NCBI GenBank assembly: GCA_021813235.1
Contig: JAKALG010000002.1
Coordinates: 1-26,760, forward strand
Reading direction: 5' to 3'
Length of the DNA stretch: 26,760 nucleotides
From: a bacterium
GTDB taxonomy: Bacteria > Patescibacteria > Paceibacteria > UBA9973
Shown here: positions 8,361 to 15,321 of the stretch, one piece after another
Layout: every line of letters begins with the position of its first letter
How positions within the stretch are numbered: the stretch's first letter is position 1
The notes under the pieces: model-generated
Seen by the model: the letters and a program-made list of their open reading frames with translations, nothing else
What the model was told of the DNA's origin: nothing
The model's database searches: none
Made by a program: the position numbers and the translations under genes

Positions 8361-9092
8361 TTACCATGTGTACCTCACATAAGGTTGCAATAAGGCGTTT
8401 GCCAATTCTATATTTCTACTTATGGGCTGTCCTTTAACAAAGCGCTGGCTTGATGGCATATATTGGATATCATAAGCACCCTGCCTGACCCTTACGGCAT
8501 TATTCGGATTATCTCTTTGGACAATCATTTCTGTTACCAGATAATTTGCAGCCTGTGTGACGTCATCGGGTACGCTTGAGTATCCGCCCGTATATGAAAC
8601 ATCTACCCAAAATTTCAAGTCTTTTAAGCTAAACAAATTCATCTTTTTCGTGGGAGTAACTGTCGGAAGATAGGGCAAGAAATAAATCGAAGGATACACT
8701 ATCTTTTTTCTATTTTCAGATACCTCTAAAAGAGTATTTAAGGCATTAGTCGTTCCATCCGTAATTTGAAGCGGTACCCTTATCCCTCCAAAGTTATACT
8801 CAACCAAAGTCACTAATGGATTGTTGTTGGCATCGAAGTTAATTGGCGGCTTCATAACATCTATTACCAAATTGCCGTCGGGGTCAATCTTGCCGGATGT
8901 TTTTTCTCTCGTAATTGTTTCCGTTAACATTCCCGATGTGGTAGTTTGGGCATTATAGCCCGTATAGTTATTAATATATTTCTCTGCGGAGTTAATATAT
9001 CCATCAAATTCCGTATCAGACGCTTCGGTAAAAGTCCTGTGTAAAAAGTTTTCAATGTTTGCTCTTGTGGTATATCCCAATTTTGAAGCCAT
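8361..9092 (-). CDS. Head-tail connector (adaptor) protein
   Basis: A 243-residue protein starting MASKLGYTTRANIENFLHRT, with SDTEFDGYINSAEKYINNYTG soon after; a helical N-terminus of this kind is typical of gp6/gp15-type adaptor proteins. The C-terminal part VPDDVTQAANYLVTEMIVQR plus PNNAVRVRQGAYDIQY also matches that group. Adaptors dock under the portal and receive the closure protein, and the next gene fits that role. It starts a module, with the TTGACA-N23-ATG element and the major capsid terminator just upstream. Confidence 0.75.
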   Translation of the reverse strand: MASKLGYTTRANIENFLHRTFTEASDTEFDGYINSAEKYINNYTGYNAQTTTSGMLTETITREKTSGKIDPDGNLVIDVMKPPINFDANNNPLVTLVEYNFGGIRVPLQITDGTTNALNTLLEVSENRKKIVYPSIYFLPYLPTVTPTKKMNLFSLKDLKFWVDVSYTGGYSSVPDDVTQAANYLVTEMIVQRDNPNNAVRVRQGAYDIQYMPSSQRFVKGQPISRNIELANALLQPYVRYTW

Positions 9093-9129
9093 ATACTTTT
9101 ATAATAAGGTATTTATGTCAAGTTATTGT
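9093..9129 (-). promoter_or_regulatory. Late-module element copy 4
   Basis: The minus strand reads ACAA-TAAC-TTGACA, then exactly 23 bases to the connector ATG at 9092, with a clear TATTATAAAA box ending five bases before GTATATG. It lies 10 bases downstream of the T-run of the major capsid terminator, so a new transcript is needed here, which supports a promoter role. Confidence 0.78.
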
Positions 9130-9139
9130 TTGTACCACG

Positions 9140-9169
9140 AAAAAAGGGTCAGGCAAAGCCCAACCCCTT
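9140..9169 (-). terminator. Intrinsic terminator after the major capsid gene
   Basis: On the minus strand AAGGG pairs with CCCTT and an inner GGC-TTT-GCC closes the hairpin, with a small internal loop between the two stems. Six T residues follow (9140-9145). It begins 18 bases after the major capsid stop. Confidence 0.85.
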
Positions 9170-9187
9170 AATCGTTTTCAGCTAATC

Positions 9188-10201
9188 CTAGCTGGTAGCC
9201 AAGCCTGTAAGTTTAACTTGATATGGTTCATAAATTAACTTTAGAACCGAAGTTTCATACACCCTCGAAATTATCGAGTGGTTGGCTGTTGCTGGCTCAT
9301 AGACTGATAAGGATTCCAAATCCTCCATTTCCATTGCGTTTTCTCCCGATGGGAGTTTAACGGTTAGAATGTAAGCATTTGGGCCTGCATATCTTGAGGT
9401 AACAACTTGGATTAACGAACCGTCAACCGGATTAACCAGTTTAGATACCGCTACTCCACCAATAGCTTGACCCTGTGAATCGACCATTATCCTCTGGATT
9501 GAACCAGACCCCTGCAAATCATCGGCTAAAGCCTGAATTTGCCTTGGGTTAGCAACTAAGTACTGGAAATTTACTCCATAGTTCCAATAGGCACTGCGGA
9601 TTTGTGTTCCAATACCTGATGCTGTGAGCAAAGAGAGAGTACCTGAATTTGTGGTTATTCCTTTTGCAAGGCCATCAAACTCAACGGATTCCACCGAAGA
9701 ATCTCCGTTTAATATCATATCTTCCTCTGCGAGCATCAACTCCAAAGTTTTATATCTTACCAATTCATCCCTAACGTCAGCATATCCTCTTGAGGAAGCG
9801 ATTGCCTGTCTTCCGACCTCAACATCGATTCCAAGATTTTTATATGCCGCAGTAACCGTTGTGAAAGTTTGGGTTGTTTGGTTAGGCTGTCCTGCGTCTG
9901 CAAAACCCGCTATAAATCCAGTACCATTATTAGCACCTGGAATAGCACCTGACCCTCTAGCACCTGGAGCTAATTGTGAAGTTAGCTTCTTCCACGCAGC
10001 CGCTTGACCGAAGCCCTTTGTCCTGGGAAATAAGCTCCTAACGGGTGTAGCCGTAGGAGGAATCAGTTTTATAACTGGGTCCAGGTTTTCAGGTGCAAAT
10101 ATCGACCTTGTAGCTGGTGACTGTGTATATGTAGAATTAGTAACGGCAGCTTTTTGGATTGCATCCTTAATTTCTGCCAATGTTTCTTCAACTTGTGTCA
10201 T
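9188..10201 (-). CDS. Major capsid protein (HK97 fold)
   Basis: This 337-residue protein has the segments expected of HK97-fold capsids: an N-terminal arm, PATRSIFAPENLDPVIKLIP, a central YKNLGIDVEVGRQAIASSRG, then DELVRYKTLELMLAEEDMIL with NGD (spine helix end), the loop LAKGITTNSGTLSLLTASG, and the A-domain end YLVANPRQIQALADDLQG. It follows the protease/scaffold gene. A strong SD (GGAGGTG) and a dedicated terminator mark it as a separately tuned, highly expressed gene. No long pro-domain is visible, consistent with the scaffold function being supplied by the upstream fusion protein. Confidence 0.9.
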   Translation of the reverse strand: MTQVEETLAEIKDAIQKAAVTNSTYTQSPATRSIFAPENLDPVIKLIPPTATPVRSLFPRTKGFGQAAAWKKLTSQLAPGARGSGAIPGANNGTGFIAGFADAGQPNQTTQTFTTVTAAYKNLGIDVEVGRQAIASSRGYADVRDELVRYKTLELMLAEEDMILNGDSSVESVEFDGLAKGITTNSGTLSLLTASGIGTQIRSAYWNYGVNFQYLVANPRQIQALADDLQGSGSIQRIMVDSQGQAIGGVAVSKLVNPVDGSLIQVVTSRYAGPNAYILTVKLPSGENAMEMEDLESLSVYEPATANHSIISRVYETSVLKLIYEPYQVKLTGLATS

Positions 10202-10284
10202 TTTTTTTCACCTCCTAAAAATCGTCAAAGGTAAATCTCTTTATTTGACTTAGTCTGATACCCGTATGGGTATGGATTCGGAGG
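10202..10284 (-). promoter_or_regulatory. Major capsid leader: hairpin and strong SD
   Basis: This 83-base gap contains an inverted repeat ATACCC-ATAC-GGGTAT (10258-10273, 6-bp stem, 4-base loop, no T-run) and then AGGAGGTG seven to eight bases before the ATG. It lacks the TTGACA-N23-ATG element, so the capsid gene is probably transcribed from the protease promoter. The hairpin could stabilise or process the mRNA; this is inference. Confidence 0.4.
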
Positions 10285-12279
10285 CTACTGAGTAACTTCT
10301 CTTCGGAGTTTTAATATTTTAAGCGAAAGTTCTGCCGCTTCTTTTGTCAATTCAGGTGTAACATTCCCTTTTGCAAATTCTGCTTCAATTTCTTTCGACC
10401 TTTTTTCCGCTTTCTCCAAATCCATATCCACATTTTGTTCAAATTTTTCAACTGTCTGATATGATGCTTTTACTGTTATCGGCATGGGTGTGTTTTCAAG
10501 TTTTTCTATTTTTTCTTTCAAATCTTTAATTTGATTTGCTAATTCCGCTTTTTCCAAATCTTTGTTTTCTTCTGCTCTTACTACTCCCACTTGACTTACT
10601 TTTCCGCCATCCCCACCATTGCCATCTCCGCCTTTTGCTGGTTCCGTCTTTACTTCTTTTTCATCTACTCTATTTCCAGGGTTTCTGTCTGACCCCTCGC
10701 TTGATCCATCCTCTTCAGTTTTTTCCTGTTTAGGAGATAACTGATTTCCTTGATTCTGGCTGGAGAGAAGCTTAACTGCCTGTTGTAAAAGTACCAAGAC
10801 TTCGCTTTCGGCAACCCTAGGCGAGTCCGCTTCTTTTGGTACTGTAACTTCTTCTGTAGTGGCGGCGTTATCTTCTTTTAACATTGCTTCAACTTTATTA
10901 ACCAAAAGGACTACTTCGTCAAACTCATGTCTTTCCCCTAGCACAACTGGAGTATCTTTTTTTATTTTCTCAAGTTCTTGAGTTTTAGCATCTTTTTCTT
11001 TTTGTTCTTCTACTGACTTTTCTACTGCTGCAATTATTTTTCCCGCTAATTGATATTTCAAAACATTAAGATTTTTATCATTAACCTCAATTTCTGCTGT
11101 CTTCAAAAGATATTCACATTGTTCATTTGAAGGCATCTTTCCTTCCAAAAGCAAAGCGTCTATTTTTTCCATCTCACTTGGTTCATCTTTGGTATCCCGT
11201 GCATCCTCTTCTTTTTTCTTTTTCTTTGGTTTTTCTTCTACCGCAGGTTCTTCAGCCTTAGGTTCTTCTTTGACCTCTTCTACCGGTTTTTCTGCGGGCT
11301 TACCCTCTTCGTTGACTGGCTGTTCTTCTGCGGGTTTGACCTTCTGCTCGCCCTCCACTGGCACAACCTGTTCACTTTCGGGTTTAACTGGTTCCTCGTG
11401 AGCTTTTGCCAAATCTTCATTCTTTTCAGACATTTCCATTCCATCTTCATCTTCATTTTCTTCGTGGATTTCCGATACTGCCGCTTCTTTTAGGGCGTCT
11501 TGGGCTGTTTGCAGCGCTTTAACCGTTACTTCGTCGCCTTCAAACTTCTCACTTGCAATTAACCATTCTAAATCAGCGGCCATACAGGCTATTCTTGCCG
11601 CATCTCCTATATCTTTTTTCAAACCATCAATTTCTTCTGCCTTCCAGCTATCGGGAATTAAATCTGTTCGCCCTAAAGCCTTCGCTCGTCTTTTTATATG
11701 TGCTTTTGCCGCTCCGGGGTCTTTTGCCCTACCGACTGCCCTGATTGCATTTCTTAAATCCTGCTCATTGGCAATAGGAAATGAGCCGTCCGGCATGGCT
11801 GTTCCTTCAGATGCCATTTGCTCTCTCTCTTTATCCGAAAAATCTCTTTTTTCAGCATCTTCCATTTTCCAAACATCAAATACGGCATCGGGATTTGCCG
11901 GTCTATCAACTAGGGAAATTTCGGATAATTTTAAGTCTGTTATCTCATTATCAACCTGTTGCAATACTCTTCCGCCTATTGAAAAACCGTTGTAGACGCC
12001 TTCTTTAACCTTAGTCCAAGCCATATCATCAACAACCTTAGCGGCAATATACATTCCCTTTGCGTCAATTTGTGCTTTCTTGGTTTTTCCCACTGCCGAA
12101 GGCTGGTGCATTTCCCTAATATTGGCAAAACGCATATAATCGCTAATAGCTTTTTTGAGGGCATCTACTTTGACCACTTCGCCCTGTGAATCAAGGGCTT
12201 CTGTTGAGGCATAGCCATAAACCATACGCTGTTCTTCGTCTGTTTTTTCTATAGGGGCATAAAGTATAACCTTGTCCAT
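10285..12279 (-). CDS. Prohead protease fused to a long acidic scaffold-like domain (XkdF type)
   Basis: The product has 664 residues from the chosen start MDKVILYAPIEKTDEEQ. An upstream in-frame start at 12318 would add 13 residues but lies inside the promoter-like element, which fixes the ATG at 12279. The first 130 residues are protease-like: VYGYASTEALDSQGEVVK, a candidate catalytic His in REMHQPS, a candidate Ser in YNGFSIGG, and the family end ISLVDRPANPDAVF. About residues 140-215 hold a common phage domain (SFPIANEQDLRNAIRAVGRA, KAHIKRRAKALGRTDLIPDS). The remainder is highly charged, Glu/Lys/Pro-rich and then coiled-coil, as in scaffolds. It should cut scaffold and arm segments during head maturation. 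The gene precedes the major capsid gene. Confidence 0.85.
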   Translation of the reverse strand: MDKVILYAPIEKTDEEQRMVYGYASTEALDSQGEVVKVDALKKAISDYMRFANIREMHQPSAVGKTKKAQIDAKGMYIAAKVVDDMAWTKVKEGVYNGFSIGGRVLQQVDNEITDLKLSEISLVDRPANPDAVFDVWKMEDAEKRDFSDKEREQMASEGTAMPDGSFPIANEQDLRNAIRAVGRAKDPGAAKAHIKRRAKALGRTDLIPDSWKAEEIDGLKKDIGDAARIACMAADLEWLIASEKFEGDEVTVKALQTAQDALKEAAVSEIHEENEDEDGMEMSEKNEDLAKAHEEPVKPESEQVVPVEGEQKVKPAEEQPVNEEGKPAEKPVEEVKEEPKAEEPAVEEKPKKKKKEEDARDTKDEPSEMEKIDALLLEGKMPSNEQCEYLLKTAEIEVNDKNLNVLKYQLAGKIIAAVEKSVEEQKEKDAKTQELEKIKKDTPVVLGERHEFDEVVLLVNKVEAMLKEDNAATTEEVTVPKEADSPRVAESEVLVLLQQAVKLLSSQNQGNQLSPKQEKTEEDGSSEGSDRNPGNRVDEKEVKTEPAKGGDGNGGDGGKVSQVGVVRAEENKDLEKAELANQIKDLKEKIEKLENTPMPITVKASYQTVEKFEQNVDMDLEKAEKRSKEIEAEFAKGNVTPELTKEAAELSLKILKLRREVTQ

Positions 12280-12316
12280 ACACCTGTATAATAAATAATT
12301 GTTGTCAATAGATTGC
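12280..12316 (-). promoter_or_regulatory. Late-module element copy 5
   Basis: The minus strand reads GCAA-TCTA-TTGACA, then exactly 23 bases to the ATG at 12279, with TATTATACA and GGTGT-ATG at its end. It lies in the divergent gap shared with the plus-strand gene, whose promoter begins eight bases further on. Confidence 0.75.
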
Positions 12317-12323
12317 AAAATAC

Positions 12324-12351
12324 TTGACTTTTATAAAAAAAGTGCTATTAT
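12324..12351 (+). promoter_or_regulatory. Sigma-70-type promoter for the plus-strand gene
   Basis: TTGACT (12324-12329), a 16-base spacer, and TATTAT (12346-12351). Transcription would start near 12358, about 22 bases before the ATG at 12381. No clear SD follows. Confidence 0.65.
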
Positions 12352-12380
12352 CCGCTATAAGATATAGCTGCCCATACATT

Positions 12381-12917
12381 ATGAGCAAGAAAACAAAATA
12401 TCTTATAATAGGTCTTGTTGTTATTTTATTTGGGTTGTTTATTAATTCGTTGCCTAACCCAACCCCGACGAAGCCTGTGGCAAAATCTCCTGCTCCTCAA
12501 AACACAGCCAAACTTACTAAACCAACACTTACTCCCCTGCCGACTTTTACCTACGATTCAAACGGTTTTCCGATGAATTATGCAAAAGTTAATGTTTCTG
12601 ATATCGCCAAAACGCCCAGCGATTACAATGGAAAAACGATAATGTTCAACTGCAATATCGTAGCGTTTGCAAAAAATAGTTCTGGCGACACTGCTGCGAT
12701 AAACTGTGCCGACCCGAATGATATAACATCAATCGTGCAGATTGATACCACCAACTTCAATCTTCATAAAATGAACCAAGGCGATAATATAAACATCTAT
12801 GGAATGGGCGAGGGTTCTGCCACTGGCAAAAATGCTTTTGGAACAGACGTATCTGAGGGAATTGTAATGGGATTGTATATTAACGATTTAACTTCTGGTT
12901 ATTCAAACTCCCAATAA
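12381..12917 (+). CDS. Membrane-anchored extracellular protein with possible OB-fold (moron)
   Basis: This is the only convincing plus-strand gene. From the ATG at 12381 it has 178 residues: MSKKTKYLIIGLVVILFGLF is a basic start plus one membrane segment or uncleaved signal anchor. A Pro/Thr-rich linker (about 25-60) and a globular part (about 65-178) with segments such as YNGKTIMFNCNIVAF, IVQIDTTNFN and MNQGDNINIYGMG follow. The strand pattern recalls small exported OB-fold domains. An in-frame TTG at 12324 is really the -35 box, so the longer form is rejected. The gene sits between portal and protease, opposite to both, with its own promoter. It abuts the portal stop without any gap. This layout is that of a moron; a role in host-surface change or superinfection exclusion is a guess. 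Confidence 0.75.
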   Translation: MSKKTKYLIIGLVVILFGLFINSLPNPTPTKPVAKSPAPQNTAKLTKPTLTPLPTFTYDSNGFPMNYAKVNVSDIAKTPSDYNGKTIMFNCNIVAFAKNSSGDTAAINCADPNDITSIVQIDTTNFNLHKMNQGDNINIYGMGEGSATGKNAFGTDVSEGIVMGLYINDLTSGYSNSQ

Positions 12918-14984
12918 CTACTCGATATAAGCATCTAAATAACACCTGCATCTAGGGTGTGCTGGCGGAGCATCATCTCCGGAAGGAAAATTATCACTTA
13001 TAGGGATTGGGCTGGCATCGGCATTGTCTCCACATTCATCACCAATATTTTCTGATAATACCCATTCCTTTTTTTCAATCCCCTGATTTTTGTAAGTGTC
13101 AAGTGCGGTTTGAGATGCCGCATTATTTACTTCCGTGTTAACAATCATATCAGCCCTTTGAGACGTAAATTCATCACTTTGGTCACTTATGAGTCGTGCT
13201 ATTTCCTGATTGGTTAATTTCTTATCCTTACCCTGTGCTATTTGATCTGTTAACCACTGCTTCGTAGTTGCATCAACGCTCGTAATTAGATAATTACTCC
13301 TATCTCCTATAATTTCTGCAAACCTTTCGCTTGTTAGGTTAAAAGGCGTACTTATGTTTAATCGTGTAAATGCTTGTTGTCCACCCTCTATTGCGGCCCA
13401 TTTGAGAAACTGGTTAATTGTGTTATCATCAATATAAATATCCAAAGAGGCAACTTCGGGGTCTGGGAAGTCTGCTTTTTTGGTGGCCGTTACCTTGTCG
13501 ATTGTAGATTCTGAAAAATAAGGTTGAATTTGCATCTTTACAGCCTGTTTTACTTGACGGTGAAAGTCTTTATATTCTTTGGTTTTTTCCAACTTATCTA
13601 GGGGGTTTGCCCGTTTTTCAATTTTTTTTTTATCCTGCGGATTTTCCTCGTTATCATCTTGCTTTTCAGGATTATCTTCTTCAGGATTATCTCCCAGAGC
13701 GGGTTCTTGCCCTATTTGGCTTACAAGTTGGGCACCTTTACCTGTGATTATAATGTTCTCCGTACCTAATTTTGCAAGACCTTTATCATTTCTAACCTCA
13801 TCAATGTTTAAAACACCTAACGGAAGAAGTATTTTTGCTTCTTCAAGCGTAAATCTCGTGTCCAATCCTGAAAACCTGAAGGCAAAATTATTAAATCCGT
13901 ACTCCGTCCTTAAAATATCAGTAAAGATTTCGGAAAGAAAAGCGGCTAATGGTTTTAACCCCCTCCTAAGCCCTATTCTCTCCTGTCCCTCTGCGTTTTC
14001 CTTATATTGCTGAAGATTAAGTCCTAGTTCCTGCGGTTGGATATCAAACAGCATACACACTTTCCTATCTAGGTAATCAAAGAAGTCTTTGAAAGAAAAA
14101 TCCGAGGGCTTAGATGTTGCCTGATAAGTCGTGCCCGATGGAATAGGATATACCTTGCTGGTGGCCTTGCTTCCATTGACCATTGAATCAAAAAACTCCT
14201 TGTATTCCTTAATTTGTTGGACAGTCCAGTTTTCAGGCATTGCCAAAAAGCCCTGTGGCACATTGTTGTCAGATAAATAATTTAAGTTATACAAAGCCGC
14301 ACGCATTGAGGCATCAATCGTTATAAGCAGAGACTCAATAGGGGATAAGCCATAAGCGGAGTCAGTCTTTGGATTCATCATCTTATAAGTTAACTCAGTG
14401 GTAGTGAACGAACCAGTTTTTGCTCCTCTTATCCATTGTTCATAGGCAAAATCAGGGGGCAGTGGCGTTTCACCGGCTTGCCCCAATCTTAACTTAATCG
14501 TTGCACCGTCAACTGGAATGATACGCAATAATTTACCGTCCCTTGTCCTCTGCTTATAAAATACCAAAGCATCTAAAACCAATAAATCTTCCATTAATTT
14601 ATTCAAAACCTCCCTAAATGAAACCCCCTCGCCTCCTATGTTGGTTATAATATCTCTTGCTGTTTGTCTTTGTGCCTTGGTAGTTAATGGGTCGACATCA
14701 TCGTCTAAATCTATGACCTCATAGCCTAATTGGGTGATTTGTCTTTTTCTGGTGTTAATTGCCGCCCTTGTGGTTTCATGGTTTACGGATAATGCCCTCA
14801 AAATAGTAAAATCAGTATTGGTTTGGGACATTCTCTTGTTCGAGGCGCCCATCGTGGAATTAAAACCTATTGGAACTGCAAAAATATTAGGAGTATCTGC
14901 TTTTTCAACTTTCAAGCCATCTAAAATCTGTTTTGCAACAGGATTTACAATGAATCTATCTCGAAAATTGGTAAACAGCGACAT
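12918..14984 (-). CDS. Portal protein fused to MuF-type minor head protein
   Basis: The product has 688 residues. Residues 1-430 are portal-like (TTRAAINTRKRQITQLGYEV, LLVLDALVFYKQRT, LSPIESLLITIDASMRAALY, DYLDRKVCMLFDIQPQELGL, FTLEEAKILLPLGVLNIDEV). A charged, Asp/Glu/Lys-rich linker occupies about 430-475. The rest matches the SPP1 gp7/MuF minor head protein, ending with the hallmark PPAHPRCRCYLDAYIE. The portal forms the DNA channel, and MuF proteins usually are separate, internal head proteins. It starts with a TTGACA-N23-ATG element and no SD. Its 3' end abuts the plus-strand gene. Confidence 0.9.
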   Translation of the reverse strand: MSLFTNFRDRFIVNPVAKQILDGLKVEKADTPNIFAVPIGFNSTMGASNKRMSQTNTDFTILRALSVNHETTRAAINTRKRQITQLGYEVIDLDDDVDPLTTKAQRQTARDIITNIGGEGVSFREVLNKLMEDLLVLDALVFYKQRTRDGKLLRIIPVDGATIKLRLGQAGETPLPPDFAYEQWIRGAKTGSFTTTELTYKMMNPKTDSAYGLSPIESLLITIDASMRAALYNLNYLSDNNVPQGFLAMPENWTVQQIKEYKEFFDSMVNGSKATSKVYPIPSGTTYQATSKPSDFSFKDFFDYLDRKVCMLFDIQPQELGLNLQQYKENAEGQERIGLRRGLKPLAAFLSEIFTDILRTEYGFNNFAFRFSGLDTRFTLEEAKILLPLGVLNIDEVRNDKGLAKLGTENIIITGKGAQLVSQIGQEPALGDNPEEDNPEKQDDNEENPQDKKKIEKRANPLDKLEKTKEYKDFHRQVKQAVKMQIQPYFSESTIDKVTATKKADFPDPEVASLDIYIDDNTINQFLKWAAIEGGQQAFTRLNISTPFNLTSERFAEIIGDRSNYLITSVDATTKQWLTDQIAQGKDKKLTNQEIARLISDQSDEFTSQRADMIVNTEVNNAASQTALDTYKNQGIEKKEWVLSENIGDECGDNADASPIPISDNFPSGDDAPPAHPRCRCYLDAYIE

Positions 14985-15021
14985 ACATTTTTATAATAAT
15001 GGATAAGTGTCAAGTTCTTGC
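14985..15021 (-). promoter_or_regulatory. Late-module element copy 6
   Basis: The minus strand reads GCAA-GAAC-TTGACA, then exactly 23 bases to the portal ATG at 14984, with TATTATAAAA and ATGT-ATG at its end. The upstream part overlaps the last codons of the HTH gene, whose stop is at 15010-15012. Confidence 0.75.
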
Positions 15022-15321
15022 TTTGCCCAAGATGGTTAGTCCTGTTCTGAAAGGTTTTAGTTTAATGCGCATTTTTTGGACATCCCGGGTTATCTGATAG
15101 CGGGGTTTTTGAAGAATAAATGCAATTTCCGCCTTTGAAAAACCATGGTCCAAACAAAGTGCCATAAAGCGCTCTGTATCTGTACTTAATGTTTTCAGAA
15201 TTTCTAAAACCATCTGGCTACCCTCAAACGTCTCCTCAACGGATGGCATTTCTCCATCCGTTTCGATAAGGGATACCGTATCTACGCTAAGTCTTCGTCT
15301 TGTCGACTGTTCATTTTCCAT
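15010..15321 (-). CDS. Sigma-70 region-4-like HTH protein (candidate late regulator)
   Basis: From the ATG at 15321 the product has 103 residues (MENEQSTRRRLSVDTVSLIE). About residues 35-95 show the pattern of a sigma region 4 or related HTH: EILKTLSTDTERFMALCLDH, then GFSKAEIAFILQKPRYQITR with VQKMRIKLK. Region 4 of sigma factors binds -35 boxes. It sits between the glycosylation cassette and the portal, the place of many late activators. A start at 15369 would add 16 residues but overlap the glycosyltransferase by 59 bases, across its SEC-C motif; neither start has a clear SD. The role as activator of the TTGACA element family is inference. Confidence 0.6.
   Translation of the reverse strand: MENEQSTRRRLSVDTVSLIETDGEMPSVEETFEGSQMVLEILKTLSTDTERFMALCLDHGFSKAEIAFILQKPRYQITRDVQKMRIKLKPFRTGLTILGKART

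Noticed and set aside
10258..10273. Hairpin after the protease gene as a terminator
   Set aside because: The stem has six pairs and no T-run; the capsid gene has no promoter element of its own, so transcription probably reads through.
12280..12318. Upstream start of the protease gene at 12318
   Set aside because: It lies inside late element copy 5, whose constant 23-base spacing fixes the ATG at 12279.
12324..12380. TTG start adding 19 residues to the plus-strand membrane protein
   Set aside because: The TTG is part of the -35 box; the TATTAT -10 box follows, so the mRNA would begin downstream of that codon.
13579..14013. 144-residue plus-strand frame
   Set aside because: It is antisense inside the portal-MuF gene, with no SD or family resemblance.
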